DNA of 64,000 nucleotides from Gracilariopsis chorda (Eukaryota > Rhodophyta > Florideophyceae > Gracilariales > Gracilariaceae): assembly GCA_003194525.1 (NCBI GenBank), contig NBIV01000274.1, positions 1 to 64,000 on the forward strand, written 5' to 3'. The notes beneath the pieces are model-generated. The model searched no databases, was not told the origin of the DNA, and saw only the letters and a program-made list of their open reading frames with translations. The stretch's first letter is position 1, and the number at the start of each line of letters is the position of its first letter. A program made the position numbers and the translations under genes. Below are positions 1 to 10,169 of this stretch, in pieces.

Positions 1-1158
1 CATTTCTATGGCATGTTTTTGGTTCATTTCTCACGTATTCCTGCCTTGGAGTGGATTGGCTACACTTCGGGCAGCAGAGCGATAAGCACATTAGAGTGAA
101 GAACTCGTGCAATCACGGATCTCTGGAAAGAAAAATTGGTACCTCGCCTGCTGCATTTTGCCCCTTCTCGTGCCCCGCAATTCGCTCTCGTTCGTCGATA
201 CAACTCATGATTATATTGTCACAAGAGAGCGAAAAGGTTTTCCACTGCCGACACTTCTAGCTCTTTACTGACTGAGGGCACAAAGTCAGAAAAGCCTCAC
301 TCGGAATTCGCTTGAACTCGAAAGGAAGAAAACCCTAGTTGGAACGCAGAATTCATTGGGTGAATGGCAGATAGATTTTAATTGGAGCTAAACGGGAGCA
401 AGCGAATCACGACGCATTTGTGAGGAGGTGTCTTGAGAGGCTACCGACATTGACAGGACTGGAGTTTCAAGGAACGCTGAAGAATATCGTCGGAATTCGA
501 AGTGTGCAGAATGGCAGATGTTCTCCTTGCCGCCGCCGGCATTGTTCCCTGGTTAAGAGCTTGCGCTCACTACTCTTCTTGTTTTGCCATTCCTGTGCTT
601 GTGCGACTTTGACAGTACTTGCGAGCTCTCGTTCTGGGATTTATCGTCTTTCTTGGGGTTTTCCGCTGTTGATCTCGTTCGCGCGCTTTTGATTGCCCAA
701 TCCACTCACCTAAGACCAGTGATTTTCCAGCGGATCACACTGAAGACACAATGTGTTTACCTTACGGTGTAGCCGAGCCTTAGAATTCTGTGCTTGCTCT
801 GTGTCTCCTACTTCCAAAACTAAAGGATATGCTGAGAGCACAAACGCAGGTAATAAATAAACATTGTTGTTAATTGCCGCAGGCAGCTAAGTCAACCCAG
901 GCTTAACACAAGCCATCGCTGCCCTTCTGCCTTTGCTACTCATAGCGCCCATCGATGGGCAGGGATTCTGCTATACAAAACAAAGGCCAAACCGTTCTTC
1001 TGTTCCCCTTCCCCTTTTTCGCTTTAGCATTTTTGAAATCATTGTCTTCATTCTACAGTGCACATGGGACACGCAACGAGCGACTGTCGCGATAGCTCGG
1101 TAACGGTTTCCGAGAGGTCTCTAAGTTTGTCGTTCATGGCCTCGATTTACATGCCCTT
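1..1158. other. Intergenic, no gene seen
   Basis: Only short overlapping open frames with no recognisable domain occur here on either strand. No repeat shared with the rest of the window was noticed and no RNA gene was recognised. Confidence 0.5.
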
Positions 1159-1199
1159 TCACCGATAAGCCGTCGCTACAGTCGTAGAATCAGTCTTCA

Positions 1200-1576
1200 C
1201 AAATCGATATTTTGTTGACCCTCCTTTGATACTGGCTGCAAGGAATGGACACGTACTTCTGGTTCGAGGGCTGGTGAGCGCCGGCGCTCGCTTTGACGCT
1301 GTGCACAGGTCCGGAAGCACGGCGTTAATGTGGGCGGCTTTTGATGACCAAGTGCTTGAGGTCGTTGAACTGCCACGTGCCGACGCTCGTGTGGAAGCCG
1401 CAGAGAACGAGTCACAAGCTGCGTTGATGCAGGCTACGAGGGTTAACCACGGGCAGGCAGCAGGCAGCCGGCTGCTCAAGCAGGCCGCCATTGTGCGCGC
1501 AAATCACAAATTCAGAGGCACCGCCCCGCACGTTGCAGTACGCGAGAACCACCAGCACTTGGCGCAGACGCTATAA
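1200..1576 (+). pseudogene. Ankyrin-repeat fragment
   Basis: The frame reads LILAARNGHVLLVRGLVSAG, then GSTALMWAAFDDQVLEVVEL, then a third degenerate unit (AALMQATRVNHGQAAGSRLL) and a fourth with APHVAVRENHQHLAQTL. This is the ankyrin pattern (G-x-T-A-L-x-x-A-A-x-x-G-H), with about four consecutive units of roughly 33 residues. There is no convincing ATG at the beginning and the frame closes after the fourth unit, so this looks like a fragment of a longer ankyrin protein, not a complete gene. A minus-strand frame of similar length over the same bases is alanine/serine-rich and reads as a shadow. No catalytic or membrane domain accompanies the repeats, so nothing can be said about the role of the parent protein. 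Confidence 0.6.
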
Positions 1577-2054
1577 AACGCCCTCTTAGACATGCGCAAG
1601 AAAAGCAACAAATGGCAACGCCGCTCTCGATGCTTCCGCAGTAGAGCTACCTCGCACACCACATTCGTGCCAGTGCGTCGCCTTTGGCGCCGCCCAATGC
1701 CTCCCAACTACCGATTCCATAGCTGTTGATCGAATACTCTACACGTTGCAGTACCGACTTGTGTCGTTATATGGGGAGGGCAGTAAGTAACAGACACAAA
1801 GACCCCAGAAGTCCTACTGAGGTTGCCTGCTTCCTCCAGATTTCTTCCCTTGGAGTCGGTCTTTTATTTTCGTCTGAATAGCACAGTCCGTCTCCTAGAA
1901 GGCTTCTACAGATGCGTAGGTTGCGTGTCCGTTACGCTATTTGGTACGCAATTCAAAGTTCGTCAAAGATTTGAGTTGCGTTCTTTTTGGAAACCCAAGT
2001 GTTCACTTTGATAATTTCTCGGGTGCATCAACAGTCCCCCATAAACAAAGGACT

Positions 2055-2220
2055 GTTATTACGCTCTTGTGCGAACCAGAACCAGATGTTTTGAGATTTT
2101 GGAAAGCCTTTCGTTGCGGTGCACGTATTTCCTTCGCTAGAATAGATGATATCACTCGTTTTGTTAAGATATCGGGAGGCACCAAGCCGCGCTGCTGCAA
2201 TGCATTATAATGTTCATCCT
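2055..2220 (+). repeat. Direct repeat, copy A (~165 bp)
   Basis: This copy matches 2616-2778 over its whole length at roughly 75-80% by eye. Shared blocks include GAACCAGAA, CGCTAGAATAGATGATA and CACCAAGCCGCGCTGCTGCA. It has no coding potential. It could be a diverged pair of terminal repeats, or two members of a short dispersed family. Confidence 0.7.
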
Positions 2221-2615
2221 AGCGCGATAGAAAAATAATCAGAATTACGACTCTGATCAAAAGGATCAATGCAGTGACCGCATAAGGCAAACGGGTGGGA
2301 GGGTGAGCATAAGAAAACTGCTATGCGGAGCAAAACAGATTTAAGTGTGAAAAGCGTTCATTTTCAACGAAAGACGACTAGAGCGTTGGGGTTCGGCGTG
2401 ACGAGCGTACACATCACTTCATAGAACCTGGAGTGAAGCGCATGCATTTCTATAAGTCGATTGCCAACCGCGATCGCCTCCGGCCACACTCACGGCGCAC
2501 GCAAAAAAAGATCAGATCTGGAGTCGTGCGGCTTTATGCTGTTATTCCAGATATATCACTTGTCTAGGTTACGCTCTCAAATCTCCCAATAAAACATTAT
2601 CAAGATTCATCCATT

Positions 2616-2778
2616 ATTATGCTTGTGCGCGAACCAGAAACAGACGTTATAAAATTTGGGAACGCCTGCGTTGCGTTGCAGGAATTTCTTTTCGCTAGAA
2701 TAGATGATAACACTCTTTATGTTAAAATATCAGAATCCACCAAGCCGCGCTGCTGCAATGCATTGTAATCTTCATCCC
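2616..2778 (+). repeat. Direct repeat, copy B (~163 bp)
   Basis: Second copy of the repeat at 2055-2220, in the same orientation and about 395 bp downstream. The intervening DNA shows no gene. Divergence between the copies implies an old duplication or two independent insertions. Confidence 0.7.
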
Positions 2779-3300
2779 GCGTCCCACGTTTAGATACATT
2801 GCATTGATAGGGGTTCGTAACGCCGTTACTTTAGCGGTGTAACGAACACATATTTGAAGACAATCTTTGAATGTTTGGAGAGTTTTCGAAGGCGGCATTG
2901 CGTAAAATTTGATACGGGCATGATGGTTAATGTAGCTCTATTATTGGTCAAGTAGCGATTCAATAAAGAAAAAGACTTCTAAAGGCCAGTGACTGCGATA
3001 TTTTTTGACGATTGCTCCCGCAAGTAGTCTACCAGGCCCCTTCGATTCGTGCCGAATGTGTTCTGAAGCGGTTGTAGTCGAAACTCAAATGCCTTGCTAC
3101 TTCTTTGAAAAAGCTATTATAGTTAGCATATGAGACATTAAAATGCCTAGAGGTTGATAAAAAATTTCGGCCCTAGACATTGCTTCGAAGCAAGGAGACA
3201 ATTTCTCTGTCACGCAATAGATTAAACTGCATCGGACCCGTTTTCGAATTTTGTATATTAGTACCAACCGCCCCATGCTCCAATTGCGTTGATCAATGCA

Positions 3301-3493
3301 TCATTTCAGACTTTGAGAAACGAAGCAGTAATTGGGATACTCTCCGGATACGCAATGAACTTTGGGTGAGCGAACGGGGGAGGAGAGAACGTAGGATTTT
3401 ATTTCCTGTAACATCTGATTAAATTCAGCACCGTTCAATGTAGGCTGCACGCTCTGAGGCATTCGCATGAGCCAGGATCTAAAATCCGGGGCG
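3301..3493 (-). pseudogene. Interrupted gene, C-terminal part
   Basis: Read on the minus strand from the left edge of the gypsy element, this frame begins exactly where the frame of 8862-9125 stops at the other edge of the element. It continues open for about 64 codons to a TGA. The peptide includes APDFRSWLMRMPQSVQPTLN and no known domain was recognised. Continuity of the frame through the 5 bp target duplication suggests that one coding sequence was split by the insertion. It may be a host gene or part of an older repeat. Confidence 0.45.
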
Positions 3494-3498
3494 GTTTT

Positions 3499-3741
3499 TG
3501 CAACAACACAACTTTAGCATAGTAGTTCACCCCATACCACAATCACATCCTTCGTGTCTCGCCGCTTCTCTAGGAAGCTCCATGCTGGATCAAGCCAGGT
3601 ACGCAGCCCTAGCTTGATCTAACAACTTCTATAAATAAAATCCCGCCCCAGGCTGATAGCTTAGAGGGGCGGTTAGACCTTGTCTCCGACTCTTTAGTCG
3701 TATTTCGTGCGAAGCATCTACCCTACGACTGCTTTGTTACA
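3499..3741 (+). repeat. 5' LTR of the gypsy element
   Basis: 243 bp, beginning TGCAACAACA and ending TTGTTACA. It contains a TATA-like TATAAATA near 3630, about 110 bp before the LTR end. It matches 8613-8856 except for one extra G in the downstream copy. Confidence 0.95.
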
Positions 3742-3743
3742 TC

Positions 3744-3758
3744 TGGTAGCATCTTTGG
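3744..3758 (+). promoter_or_regulatory. Primer-binding site
   Basis: TGGTAGCATC begins two bases after the 5' LTR. It is complementary to a tRNA 3' end of the form ...GCTACCA. The same ten bases begin one base after the 5' LTR of the Ty1/copia element at 43.8-48.4 kb, so both families appear to prime from the same tRNA. An initiator-Met tRNA would be the usual choice, but the tRNA gene is not in the window. Confidence 0.75.
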
Positions 3759-3832
3759 TCTTTCTCTGACCGCTGATTAACGCATACTTCCACTCTCTAT
3801 CCCCCGCACCCCGCTCCATCCCCGTTCTCGAC

Positions 3833-5107
3833 ATGTCGTCCAACCCGCCGAACATAACGAACCCGCCGGTGTACGCCAGTGAACGAGAGTCCTCCGCAAC
3901 TCCTGACGCGCTTGAGAGCCTCCAACTCCAGGCCAACAGGCTCCAGGACATGATTTATGGTGTGCAGACCACTCAAAATGCGCTCCATTCCCTTCTGAAC
4001 TCGTTCATGAAGGACCACATGGCTACTTCAGACGACATCAAACGTGCGTTCGGCATCTATGCACAGGACCTCGAAAAGCTCAAAGACGACTTTTCTACGC
4101 TGATGGCACTTCTCCGGAACTCACAGGCCGCCCCACAACCCGTGGACATACATCCTGCCACACGAAGCCCACACACGCCACCCCTAACCCGTGACTTCCC
4201 CGAACATGCGAACATATCCCCTCCGTCGGCCCCGGCTTTGAGTGTGCGTTCAATGCCGCCACTGCCACCCAACTCTACCCTACCCCCAACGGGCAACAAG
4301 GGACGACCGTCGTTGGCATCACTCGTTAAAACCGCCGCACCGGAAGCATTCAGTGGCAAAGCAGATGAACGCTCTTCGATCCGTATTCGCAGATTTATCG
4401 CATCTATACGCCGTACGATGCGTGTGGCAGGTGTGGAGCACCACCACGAGATGGTGGATGTCGCCAAGTGCTTTCTGAAAGGAGCGGCGAGTACCTGGAT
4501 TAACCGAGAAGAGGCACAAGGCACTGAATTTTCCAACCTCGACGCATTGGAAAAGGCCTTAATCGAGGAGTATGTCCCCGATAACGAAGACGCCCAAGCA
4601 CGTTCGAAGCTCATGCGTCTTCAATTCAAGTCCAACTTGGAGCGCCACATCTCCCAGTTTCGTGACCTCATTGAACTCTGCGGACCCCATCCTGGCGACG
4701 CCTACAACTATTTCTTCATGAGCCTACCTGACGAGTACAAGGCAGAGCTCGCTCAGCGTTTTCCCAAGGGCTCTACGGACCTGAAGGCCGTCTACAATTT
4801 CGTGCGTAACCTCGAAGTCGCACAGTCCTGGCGGGCACCATCCGCCCAACCCCCACGCCGTCGATCATCCAATGGGTTCCCCCGCACATCATCCAGACAC
4901 ACCGGCGCCACCAACTCTCGCACAACTACCCCCCAACATGACCCAGCAGCCACTTCATGGGGCCCGTGCGACAAGTCTAACGCACTGGAACGCCAACGCT
5001 ACCGGTCGAGCGATCGCTGCATGGCATGCGGAGGCGAAGGTTGGAGCAAACCAACCCATGTCTGCGACCTCACCGCCAAAGACAGCGCCGGAAAGCCAAA
5101 AAACTAA
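3833..5107 (+). CDS. Gag (capsid-nucleocapsid) protein of the gypsy element
   Basis: 424 codons from an ATG 91 bases after the LTR. The first ~170 residues are Ser/Pro-rich with a helical N-terminus. Residues ~175-330 form a retrotransposon Gag domain: a FSGKADE start, the segment FLKGAASTWINREEAQGTEF, and FRDLIELCGPHPGDAY. The C-terminal tail is basic (PPRRRSSNGFPR) and ends with a Cys/His cluster (CMACGG...THVC) that may be a divergent nucleic-acid-binding knuckle. The gene overlaps pol by about 80 bases and pol lies in the -1 frame, as in family members that make Gag-Pol by frameshifting. The product would assemble the cytoplasmic particle in which reverse transcription occurs. Confidence 0.9.
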   Translation: MSSNPPNITNPPVYASERESSATPDALESLQLQANRLQDMIYGVQTTQNALHSLLNSFMKDHMATSDDIKRAFGIYAQDLEKLKDDFSTLMALLRNSQAAPQPVDIHPATRSPHTPPLTRDFPEHANISPPSAPALSVRSMPPLPPNSTLPPTGNKGRPSLASLVKTAAPEAFSGKADERSSIRIRRFIASIRRTMRVAGVEHHHEMVDVAKCFLKGAASTWINREEAQGTEFSNLDALEKALIEEYVPDNEDAQARSKLMRLQFKSNLERHISQFRDLIELCGPHPGDAYNYFFMSLPDEYKAELAQRFPKGSTDLKAVYNFVRNLEVAQSWRAPSAQPPRRRSSNGFPRTSSRHTGATNSRTTTPQHDPAATSWGPCDKSNALERQRYRSSDRCMACGGEGWSKPTHVCDLTAKDSAGKPKN

Positions 5108-8100
5108 CGCCGCCGCCTTGGAAGGCGGCGAGCCCCCTGGGTACCGATCCCCATTTTCTATTGCGCCTCACAGGACTCGAATCAGATGATACGGAGTTCC
5201 ATTATGATGCATTTCTCAATAATTTTAACGTGGTGGCAAATATAGATCCGGGCGCGTCACACGCATTTGTGTCGCCCGTGACTGCCGCCGCGTGTGGCCT
5301 CTCGGTTACACCAGTGACCGACGCATATGTTGAGCTGGGAAATGGACAACGCATCCCCGTTCAAGGTTCCGTGCAGGCCCCTCTGCGGCTGGGCACTTCG
5401 GACCACCTTTTGTCGGCTTTTGTAATTGACATGCCAGACGATATGGACGCCCGGCCTTACATCATCGTTGGCCGCCAGTGGCTGCGCGCATGCGCACCAC
5501 AGATCTGCTGGAGTACTGGGGACTTACTGCTAAGGGGCCCTGAAGGGACACAACGGCGGATTCACACCCGACAGCGACCTCGATCCAGGCGTCCACCGGG
5601 ACTTACCTTCAAACTGATCTCTTGGAAGCGTGCCGCTCGCTGTCTCACACACAAACACAAAGGCTGTGAGCTGTTCGCCATCAAGCTCCGCCCGGAGGTA
5701 CTGACAGGATCCACACATCCTAACATCCTTCCACTAGTGGAGGAATTCGCCGATATCTTCCGATCCGAACTTCCACATGAACTACCCCCAACACGCGCGA
5801 TGGACTTCGCTATTCCCCTCAAGTCCAATATTCCCCCACCAGTGCGACCGGTAATCCGTCTTTCGGCAGAGGAGCTTCAAGAGCTAAGGCGTACCCTCCA
5901 CGAACTCCTAGACAGAGGCTATCTTCGCCCCTCGACTTCACCATACGGCGCCCCAGTTTTCTTCGTCAAGAAAAAGAACGGCGAGCTTCGTCTGGTCTGC
6001 GACTACAGGGCTCTCAACCGCATTACCATTCCAGATGCCACCCCGCTGCCACTCATCGAAGAGGCTTTTGATCAACTCGCAGGCGCAACCGTTTTTTCGC
6101 AGATTGACCTCGTCGGCGCATACCATCAGATGCGCATCCGCGACGAGGATTGCCACAAAACCGCAATACGAACACGTTATGGTTCATTCGAATGGACCGT
6201 TCTTTGTTTTGGCTTAACAAACGCGCCGGCTGCCTTCTCCCGACTCCTCGCATCCCTGCTTCGCGATCTCAATGGGCGATCCCTCATTCTTTACTTGGAC
6301 GACATCTTGGTATACAGCCGCAACATGGAGGAGCACCAAGCTCATTTACGGGAGCTATTCACCATCATGCGTAGGGAAAAACTGTACATTCACCCTACAA
6401 AGTCCCATTTCGGAGTAGCCGAAGTCGACTTTTTGGGCCACAGGGTCTCCTCTGCGGGTATTCAAACCCAAAGCCGCCTAGTTGATGCGGTAAGAAACTG
6501 GCCCACTCCCACCTCAACCAAAGAAGTCCAACAATTCGTCGGACTAGCCAACTACTATCGCCGCTTCGTAAAGGCCTACGCGGACATCATGCGCCCAATC
6601 ACGGACTTATTACGCCGCGAGGCGTTCAACTGGACAGCGGCACAAGCCGAAGCATTCCGTGCTATCAAACAAGCCCTCACTGCCGCTCCGGTCCTCGCAC
6701 TACCTGCCGCCGACAAGACGTTCGTTGTGTCCACAGATGCATCACAACACGCCGTCGGCGCCACTCTGGAACAAGATGAACACCCAGTTGCGTACCTATC
6801 CCATCGCCTATCTCCAGCAGAGTCACGCTGGGACACCGGGGACCAGGAGCTACTCGGGTTCATTATCGCCTTGCGTAATTGGAGCCACTACCTCAGGGGA
6901 AGACGTTTCATCTTCCGCACGGACCACCGCCCATTGCAGTATCTCCAGTCCAAGGCCACTCTCTCCGGCAGGCAATGCCGGTGGCTAGATTTACTTCAAG
7001 AACACTCCTTTGAAGTACAACACGTCTCTGGCCCTTCGAACACGGTCCCAGATGCCTTGAGCCGCCGCCCAGACCACCTTGCGGGAACCCTTGCCCGATT
7101 GATGATCAGTGTACAACCCTTCCTCCAGCGCATTCGAGGTGCATATGAGCAGGATCCGTGGGCCAAAGAGATGATCACCGCCCTACAACGCCCACAAGAT
7201 GCCTCCCCCCCCAGGATACAACGCCAACGCGCTCTGTTTTCCTTCGACAACTCCTTGCTTCGTTGGATTGGATTTCAATCCTCCCGGCTATATATCCCCA
7301 AGCTCCGCCGTCTGCGACGAGATGTCGCGTTTCATTTTCACGGCTTGGGCCACCTCGGTGCCGACAAGACGTTTTCCGCCGCACACCGCTACGTCTACTG
7401 GCCCAACATGTACCGAGACATTGTAGGGTTCCTGGCTGCTTGTCATCAATGCCAGACAAACAAACACTCCAATCGCATCCCAGCAGCCCCCCTTCAACCG
7501 CTCCCGATCCCCAACGAGTGCTGGGAGGTTATAGCGGTCGATTTTCTATCAGAACTACCTCGCTCCGTCAACGGGAAGGACATGATCATCGTCATCGTGG
7601 ACAAGCTCTCCAAACGAGGCATCTTCGTTCCGGCATCTAAGACGGCCACCGCGGTGGATGTTGCTCAGGTCTTCACTGATTTGGTCTTTGCGAGACACGG
7701 GGTTCCACAGACTATCATCTCTGACCGCGATGGTAAGTTCACCTCCGCCTTCTGGCAAGAACTACAGCGCATCTACAACGTCAAACTCAACATCGCCACG
7801 ACCGGACACCCTCAGACCGACGGCCAGACAGAGAACCTGATCCGCACCGTCTCATCTATGCTCCGCTCCACAATCCAATCGTCTCCGCATAACTGGGATA
7901 CACTTCTCAGCGTGTTTGAGTACGAATACAACGCCGCCAAACATCACTCCACGCAGTTCTCGCCCTTCGAGATCGATCTTGGACGCGTACCACCCTCACA
8001 CGCAGCACGCGAGATATCTTACAACTCTCTTTCCCAGAAAGCTACCGATTACGCCACACAGCGTGAAGCGTTCCGCCTCGCAACACGCGACAACCTCCTT

Positions 8101-8631
8101 TGCGCTCAGGAACGCCAGAGGTTCTACGCGGACCTCCGAAGATCCCCCGTGTCTTTTTCGCCCGGGGACTTAGTTCTTTTACAGGTTGCTGGCCTCTCTA
8201 TAGAAAGGCGCACGGATCTGCCGCAGAAATGGAGGCCTAAATTTGTCGGCCCTCTCCGGATCCTCGGGAAGATCGGCCCCGTAGCATACCGTCTGGAACT
8301 TCCTCCCGATATGAAGAAGGCACATAACGTATTCAATGTCGACAGAATACGCCGCTATACCCCGGATGATACTACAGCCTACGTCAATGTGGTCGTGGAC
8401 GCGAAAGGAGGCATCGAACAGGAAGTCAAAGCTATTCTCCGCCATCGCGGTCCCAAGACTCGTCGCCAATTTTTAGTACAGTTTGTGGGAGAAACACCAA
8501 ATGCCGCACTTTGGCATACTCGGACAGATCTAAAACACTGCCAGGATCTGGTCTACGAATACGAGAAGTCTCTGACGACGTCCCGGAGGACGTCTTCTAG
8601 GAAGCGGGTGAGTGCAACAACACAACTTTAG
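5026..8631 (+). CDS. Pol polyprotein (PR-RT-RH-IN-chromodomain)
   Basis: Open for 1201 codons, entered by frameshifting near 5104. Domains in order: protease-like segment with DPGASHAFVS; reverse transcriptase with VCDYRALN, QIDLVGAYHQ, FGLTNAPAAF and the catalytic YLDDILVYS (near 6290); RNase H with STDASQHAVGATL and FRTDHRPLQYL; integrase zinc-binding region (HFHGLGH...CHQCQ), then catalytic core with AVDFLSEL, SDRDGKF and HPQTDGQTENL; and a C-terminal chromodomain-like module (VKAILRHRGPKTRRQFLVQF...ALWH). The RT-RH-IN order is Ty3/gypsy and the chromodomain places it with chromoviruses. A chromodomain would steer integration through histone binding. The frame ends 20 bases after the purine tract begins, close to the 3' LTR. 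Confidence 0.95.
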   Translation: MRRRRLEQTNPCLRPHRQRQRRKAKKLTPPPWKAASPLGTDPHFLLRLTGLESDDTEFHYDAFLNNFNVVANIDPGASHAFVSPVTAAACGLSVTPVTDAYVELGNGQRIPVQGSVQAPLRLGTSDHLLSAFVIDMPDDMDARPYIIVGRQWLRACAPQICWSTGDLLLRGPEGTQRRIHTRQRPRSRRPPGLTFKLISWKRAARCLTHKHKGCELFAIKLRPEVLTGSTHPNILPLVEEFADIFRSELPHELPPTRAMDFAIPLKSNIPPPVRPVIRLSAEELQELRRTLHELLDRGYLRPSTSPYGAPVFFVKKKNGELRLVCDYRALNRITIPDATPLPLIEEAFDQLAGATVFSQIDLVGAYHQMRIRDEDCHKTAIRTRYGSFEWTVLCFGLTNAPAAFSRLLASLLRDLNGRSLILYLDDILVYSRNMEEHQAHLRELFTIMRREKLYIHPTKSHFGVAEVDFLGHRVSSAGIQTQSRLVDAVRNWPTPTSTKEVQQFVGLANYYRRFVKAYADIMRPITDLLRREAFNWTAAQAEAFRAIKQALTAAPVLALPAADKTFVVSTDASQHAVGATLEQDEHPVAYLSHRLSPAESRWDTGDQELLGFIIALRNWSHYLRGRRFIFRTDHRPLQYLQSKATLSGRQCRWLDLLQEHSFEVQHVSGPSNTVPDALSRRPDHLAGTLARLMISVQPFLQRIRGAYEQDPWAKEMITALQRPQDASPPRIQRQRALFSFDNSLLRWIGFQSSRLYIPKLRRLRRDVAFHFHGLGHLGADKTFSAAHRYVYWPNMYRDIVGFLAACHQCQTNKHSNRIPAAPLQPLPIPNECWEVIAVDFLSELPRSVNGKDMIIVIVDKLSKRGIFVPASKTATAVDVAQVFTDLVFARHGVPQTIISDRDGKFTSAFWQELQRIYNVKLNIATTGHPQTDGQTENLIRTVSSMLRSTIQSSPHNWDTLLSVFEYEYNAAKHHSTQFSPFEIDLGRVPPSHAAREISYNSLSQKATDYATQREAFRLATRDNLLCAQERQRFYADLRRSPVSFSPGDLVLLQVAGLSIERRTDLPQKWRPKFVGPLRILGKIGPVAYRLELPPDMKKAHNVFNVDRIRRYTPDDTTAYVNVVVDAKGGIEQEVKAILRHRGPKTRRQFLVQFVGETPNAALWHTRTDLKHCQDLVYEYEKSLTTSRRTSSRKRVSATTQL
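5098..5130 (+). promoter_or_regulatory. Candidate programmed -1 frameshift signal
   Basis: A classical A-AAA-AAC slippery heptamer lies at 5098-5104 in the gag frame, directly before the gag stop. After a 6-base spacer comes a GC-rich hairpin: CGCCGCC (5111-5117), a six-base loop, and GGCGGCG (5124-5130). Heptamer, spacer of 5-9 bases and stable stem are the standard parts of -1 ribosomal frameshifting, and pol is in the -1 frame. Confidence 0.8.
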
Positions 8632-8856
8632 CATAGTAGTTCACCCCATACCACAATCACATCCTTCGTGTCTCGCCGCTTCTCTAGGAAGCTCCATGCT
8701 GGATCAAGCCAGGTACGCAGCCCTAGCTTGATCTAACAACTTCTATAAATAAAATCCCGCCCCAGGCTGATAGCTTAGAGGGGGCGGTTAGACCTTGTCT
8801 CCGACTCTTTAGTCGTATTTCGTGCGAAGCATCTACCCTACGACTGCTTTGTTACA
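8613..8856 (+). repeat. 3' LTR of the gypsy element
   Basis: 244 bp copy of 3499-3741, differing by one extra G. It is followed by the second copy of the GTTTT target duplication. Confidence 0.95.
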
Positions 8857-8861
8857 GTTTT

Positions 8862-9877
8862 CAGAAAACGATCCGAGCAGTCGGCGATCAGAAGTTTGAA
8901 GTCTCCTCGAACCATTCTACTTGGTATCAGTTGCTCAAGAAAATCAAGCGCATCTTGTGTATGTGACATCTTGGAATCGCTTTGGAGTGCTGTAGAGCGT
9001 GGTACGCTTGGCAGGATAAGGTCTTCAATACCTGGTCCATGATATTTGTTAAATGCTTTGGTTGTGCAGTGTGTACTGAAGTTGCAAGGAGGAAGCTTCA
9101 GTGCGATGATTGAACCTACGCACAACAGCTATGGTCTAGACCCGAAAGCCATTTTTGGCGTTCTAAAGGCATGATACCCTAGAAACAGGAATTCAAGAGC
9201 ATCAAGGCAAGCAGAGACAACTTCATGTAAAGACTCCAAGATGGTTCGTTTTCTGAAAAAAGGCAAGAGGGAAAAGGTTCCTGGCCTTGAATTCATGTTG
9301 CGTCTGATTCAAGTTTCCCTTTACATCTGAGCTTACCCTAGCACGCTTCGCCTTTCGAGGGACAGAACGGTTTCGTTTCACTAGACTGCGGACTGTATTC
9401 CTCGCTCGCGGTGCTGCGGATACTTGACGGTTTACAATTGATCGCATGGCTGGAACCCTGATACCTACTTCAGGGTGCACTTCTAGAGATGGCATAGCTT
9501 GCTGCATTGCCTCCTTCCTGGTGAGCGAGCTTGGACCAGATGTCAGATTCTGTACTTCTAACAGGATCTATAACCTTCGTAGCGGTATCTCTGTCTATGA
9601 AGCATTCGTAATTGCCTTTTAAATTGTTGCAGAGCTGCACATGTGAAAATACAGACACCTTGCTAATGTCAAAGCTTCCAATTCGGATGGAAAAGACCTC
9701 GCGTCTGACGGGCAAGACTATCTTACGTTGCGAACTACTAGCCCAATGCTGAGACCTTCTTCGCAGAAAGAGTGCAGAATTGAAGGTTCTATTAGCGTCT
9801 GTACGTTTAACAGAACCGTCGATTGGCCTGGATATACTTTTAACTGACTCTGACGTACGGGCGTTGGGCCTTGACAT
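8862..9877 (-). pseudogene. Interrupted gene, N-terminal and middle part
   Basis: Three overlapping minus-strand frames follow each other from 9877 to 8862, with peptides such as RREVFSIRIGSFDISKVSVF, SLVKRNRSVPRKAKRARVSS and DALDFLEQLIPSRMVRGDFK. The last frame runs directly into the right edge of the gypsy element and resumes at 3493 on its left edge. The changes of frame could be frameshifts of decay or small introns. A TTTCTAG acceptor-like site occurs around 9173-9180 on the minus strand. No domain was recognised. The middle part is basic and could be nuclear. It is either a host gene knocked out by the insertion or an older repeat. Confidence 0.4.
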
Positions 9878-10169
9878 AGGTATTGAATTGTTTACGTTGG
9901 TGTCTACATTCTACACATTCTGTTTACAGATTTACAGATTACGTGTCATATTGAAGCGTGTCATGAAGTAATAGTATCTTGTAGATATTCTCTGTAAGTC
10001 CAAAGATCATCGACGTCTACATAACAAGTCTGGTGCCCCATAAGTAAAGAGTAAGACAAGCTCATCGTTCGACTTGGGAAAAGTTATGGGCCCAGATTCA
10101 CTACAACTACCTCTGAGCTTCTTTTGTTGAAACCGTTTCTGTCAAATTCTCTGCTTCATTGTTTTCATT

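Larger units (their letters stand above)
1708..3300. other. Non-coding spacer with a duplicated repeat
   Basis: No supported gene. The stretch contains two diverged copies of a ~160 bp repeat (annotated separately) and otherwise AT-rich sequence with only short chance frames. Confidence 0.5.
3494..8861 (+). mobile_element. Ty3/gypsy chromovirus, whole-looking and very young
   Basis: Complete LTR retrotransposon: 5 bp target duplication GTTTT (3494-3498 and 8857-8861), LTRs 3499-3741 and 8613-8856, a primer-binding site just after the 5' LTR, gag, an overlapping pol, and a purine-rich tract (GAAGCGGGTGAG) just before the 3' LTR. Pol contains protease, reverse transcriptase, RNase H, integrase and a C-terminal chromodomain, in the Ty3/gypsy order. 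No break was noticed in gag or pol. The LTRs differ by one base indel over about 244 bp, so the insertion is very recent. It lies within the minus-strand frame of 8862-9125 and 3301-3493. Confidence 0.95.

Noticed and set aside
4057-4614. Minus-strand ORF of 185 codons inside gag
   Set aside because: A shadow of the intact gag gene, with no domain of its own.
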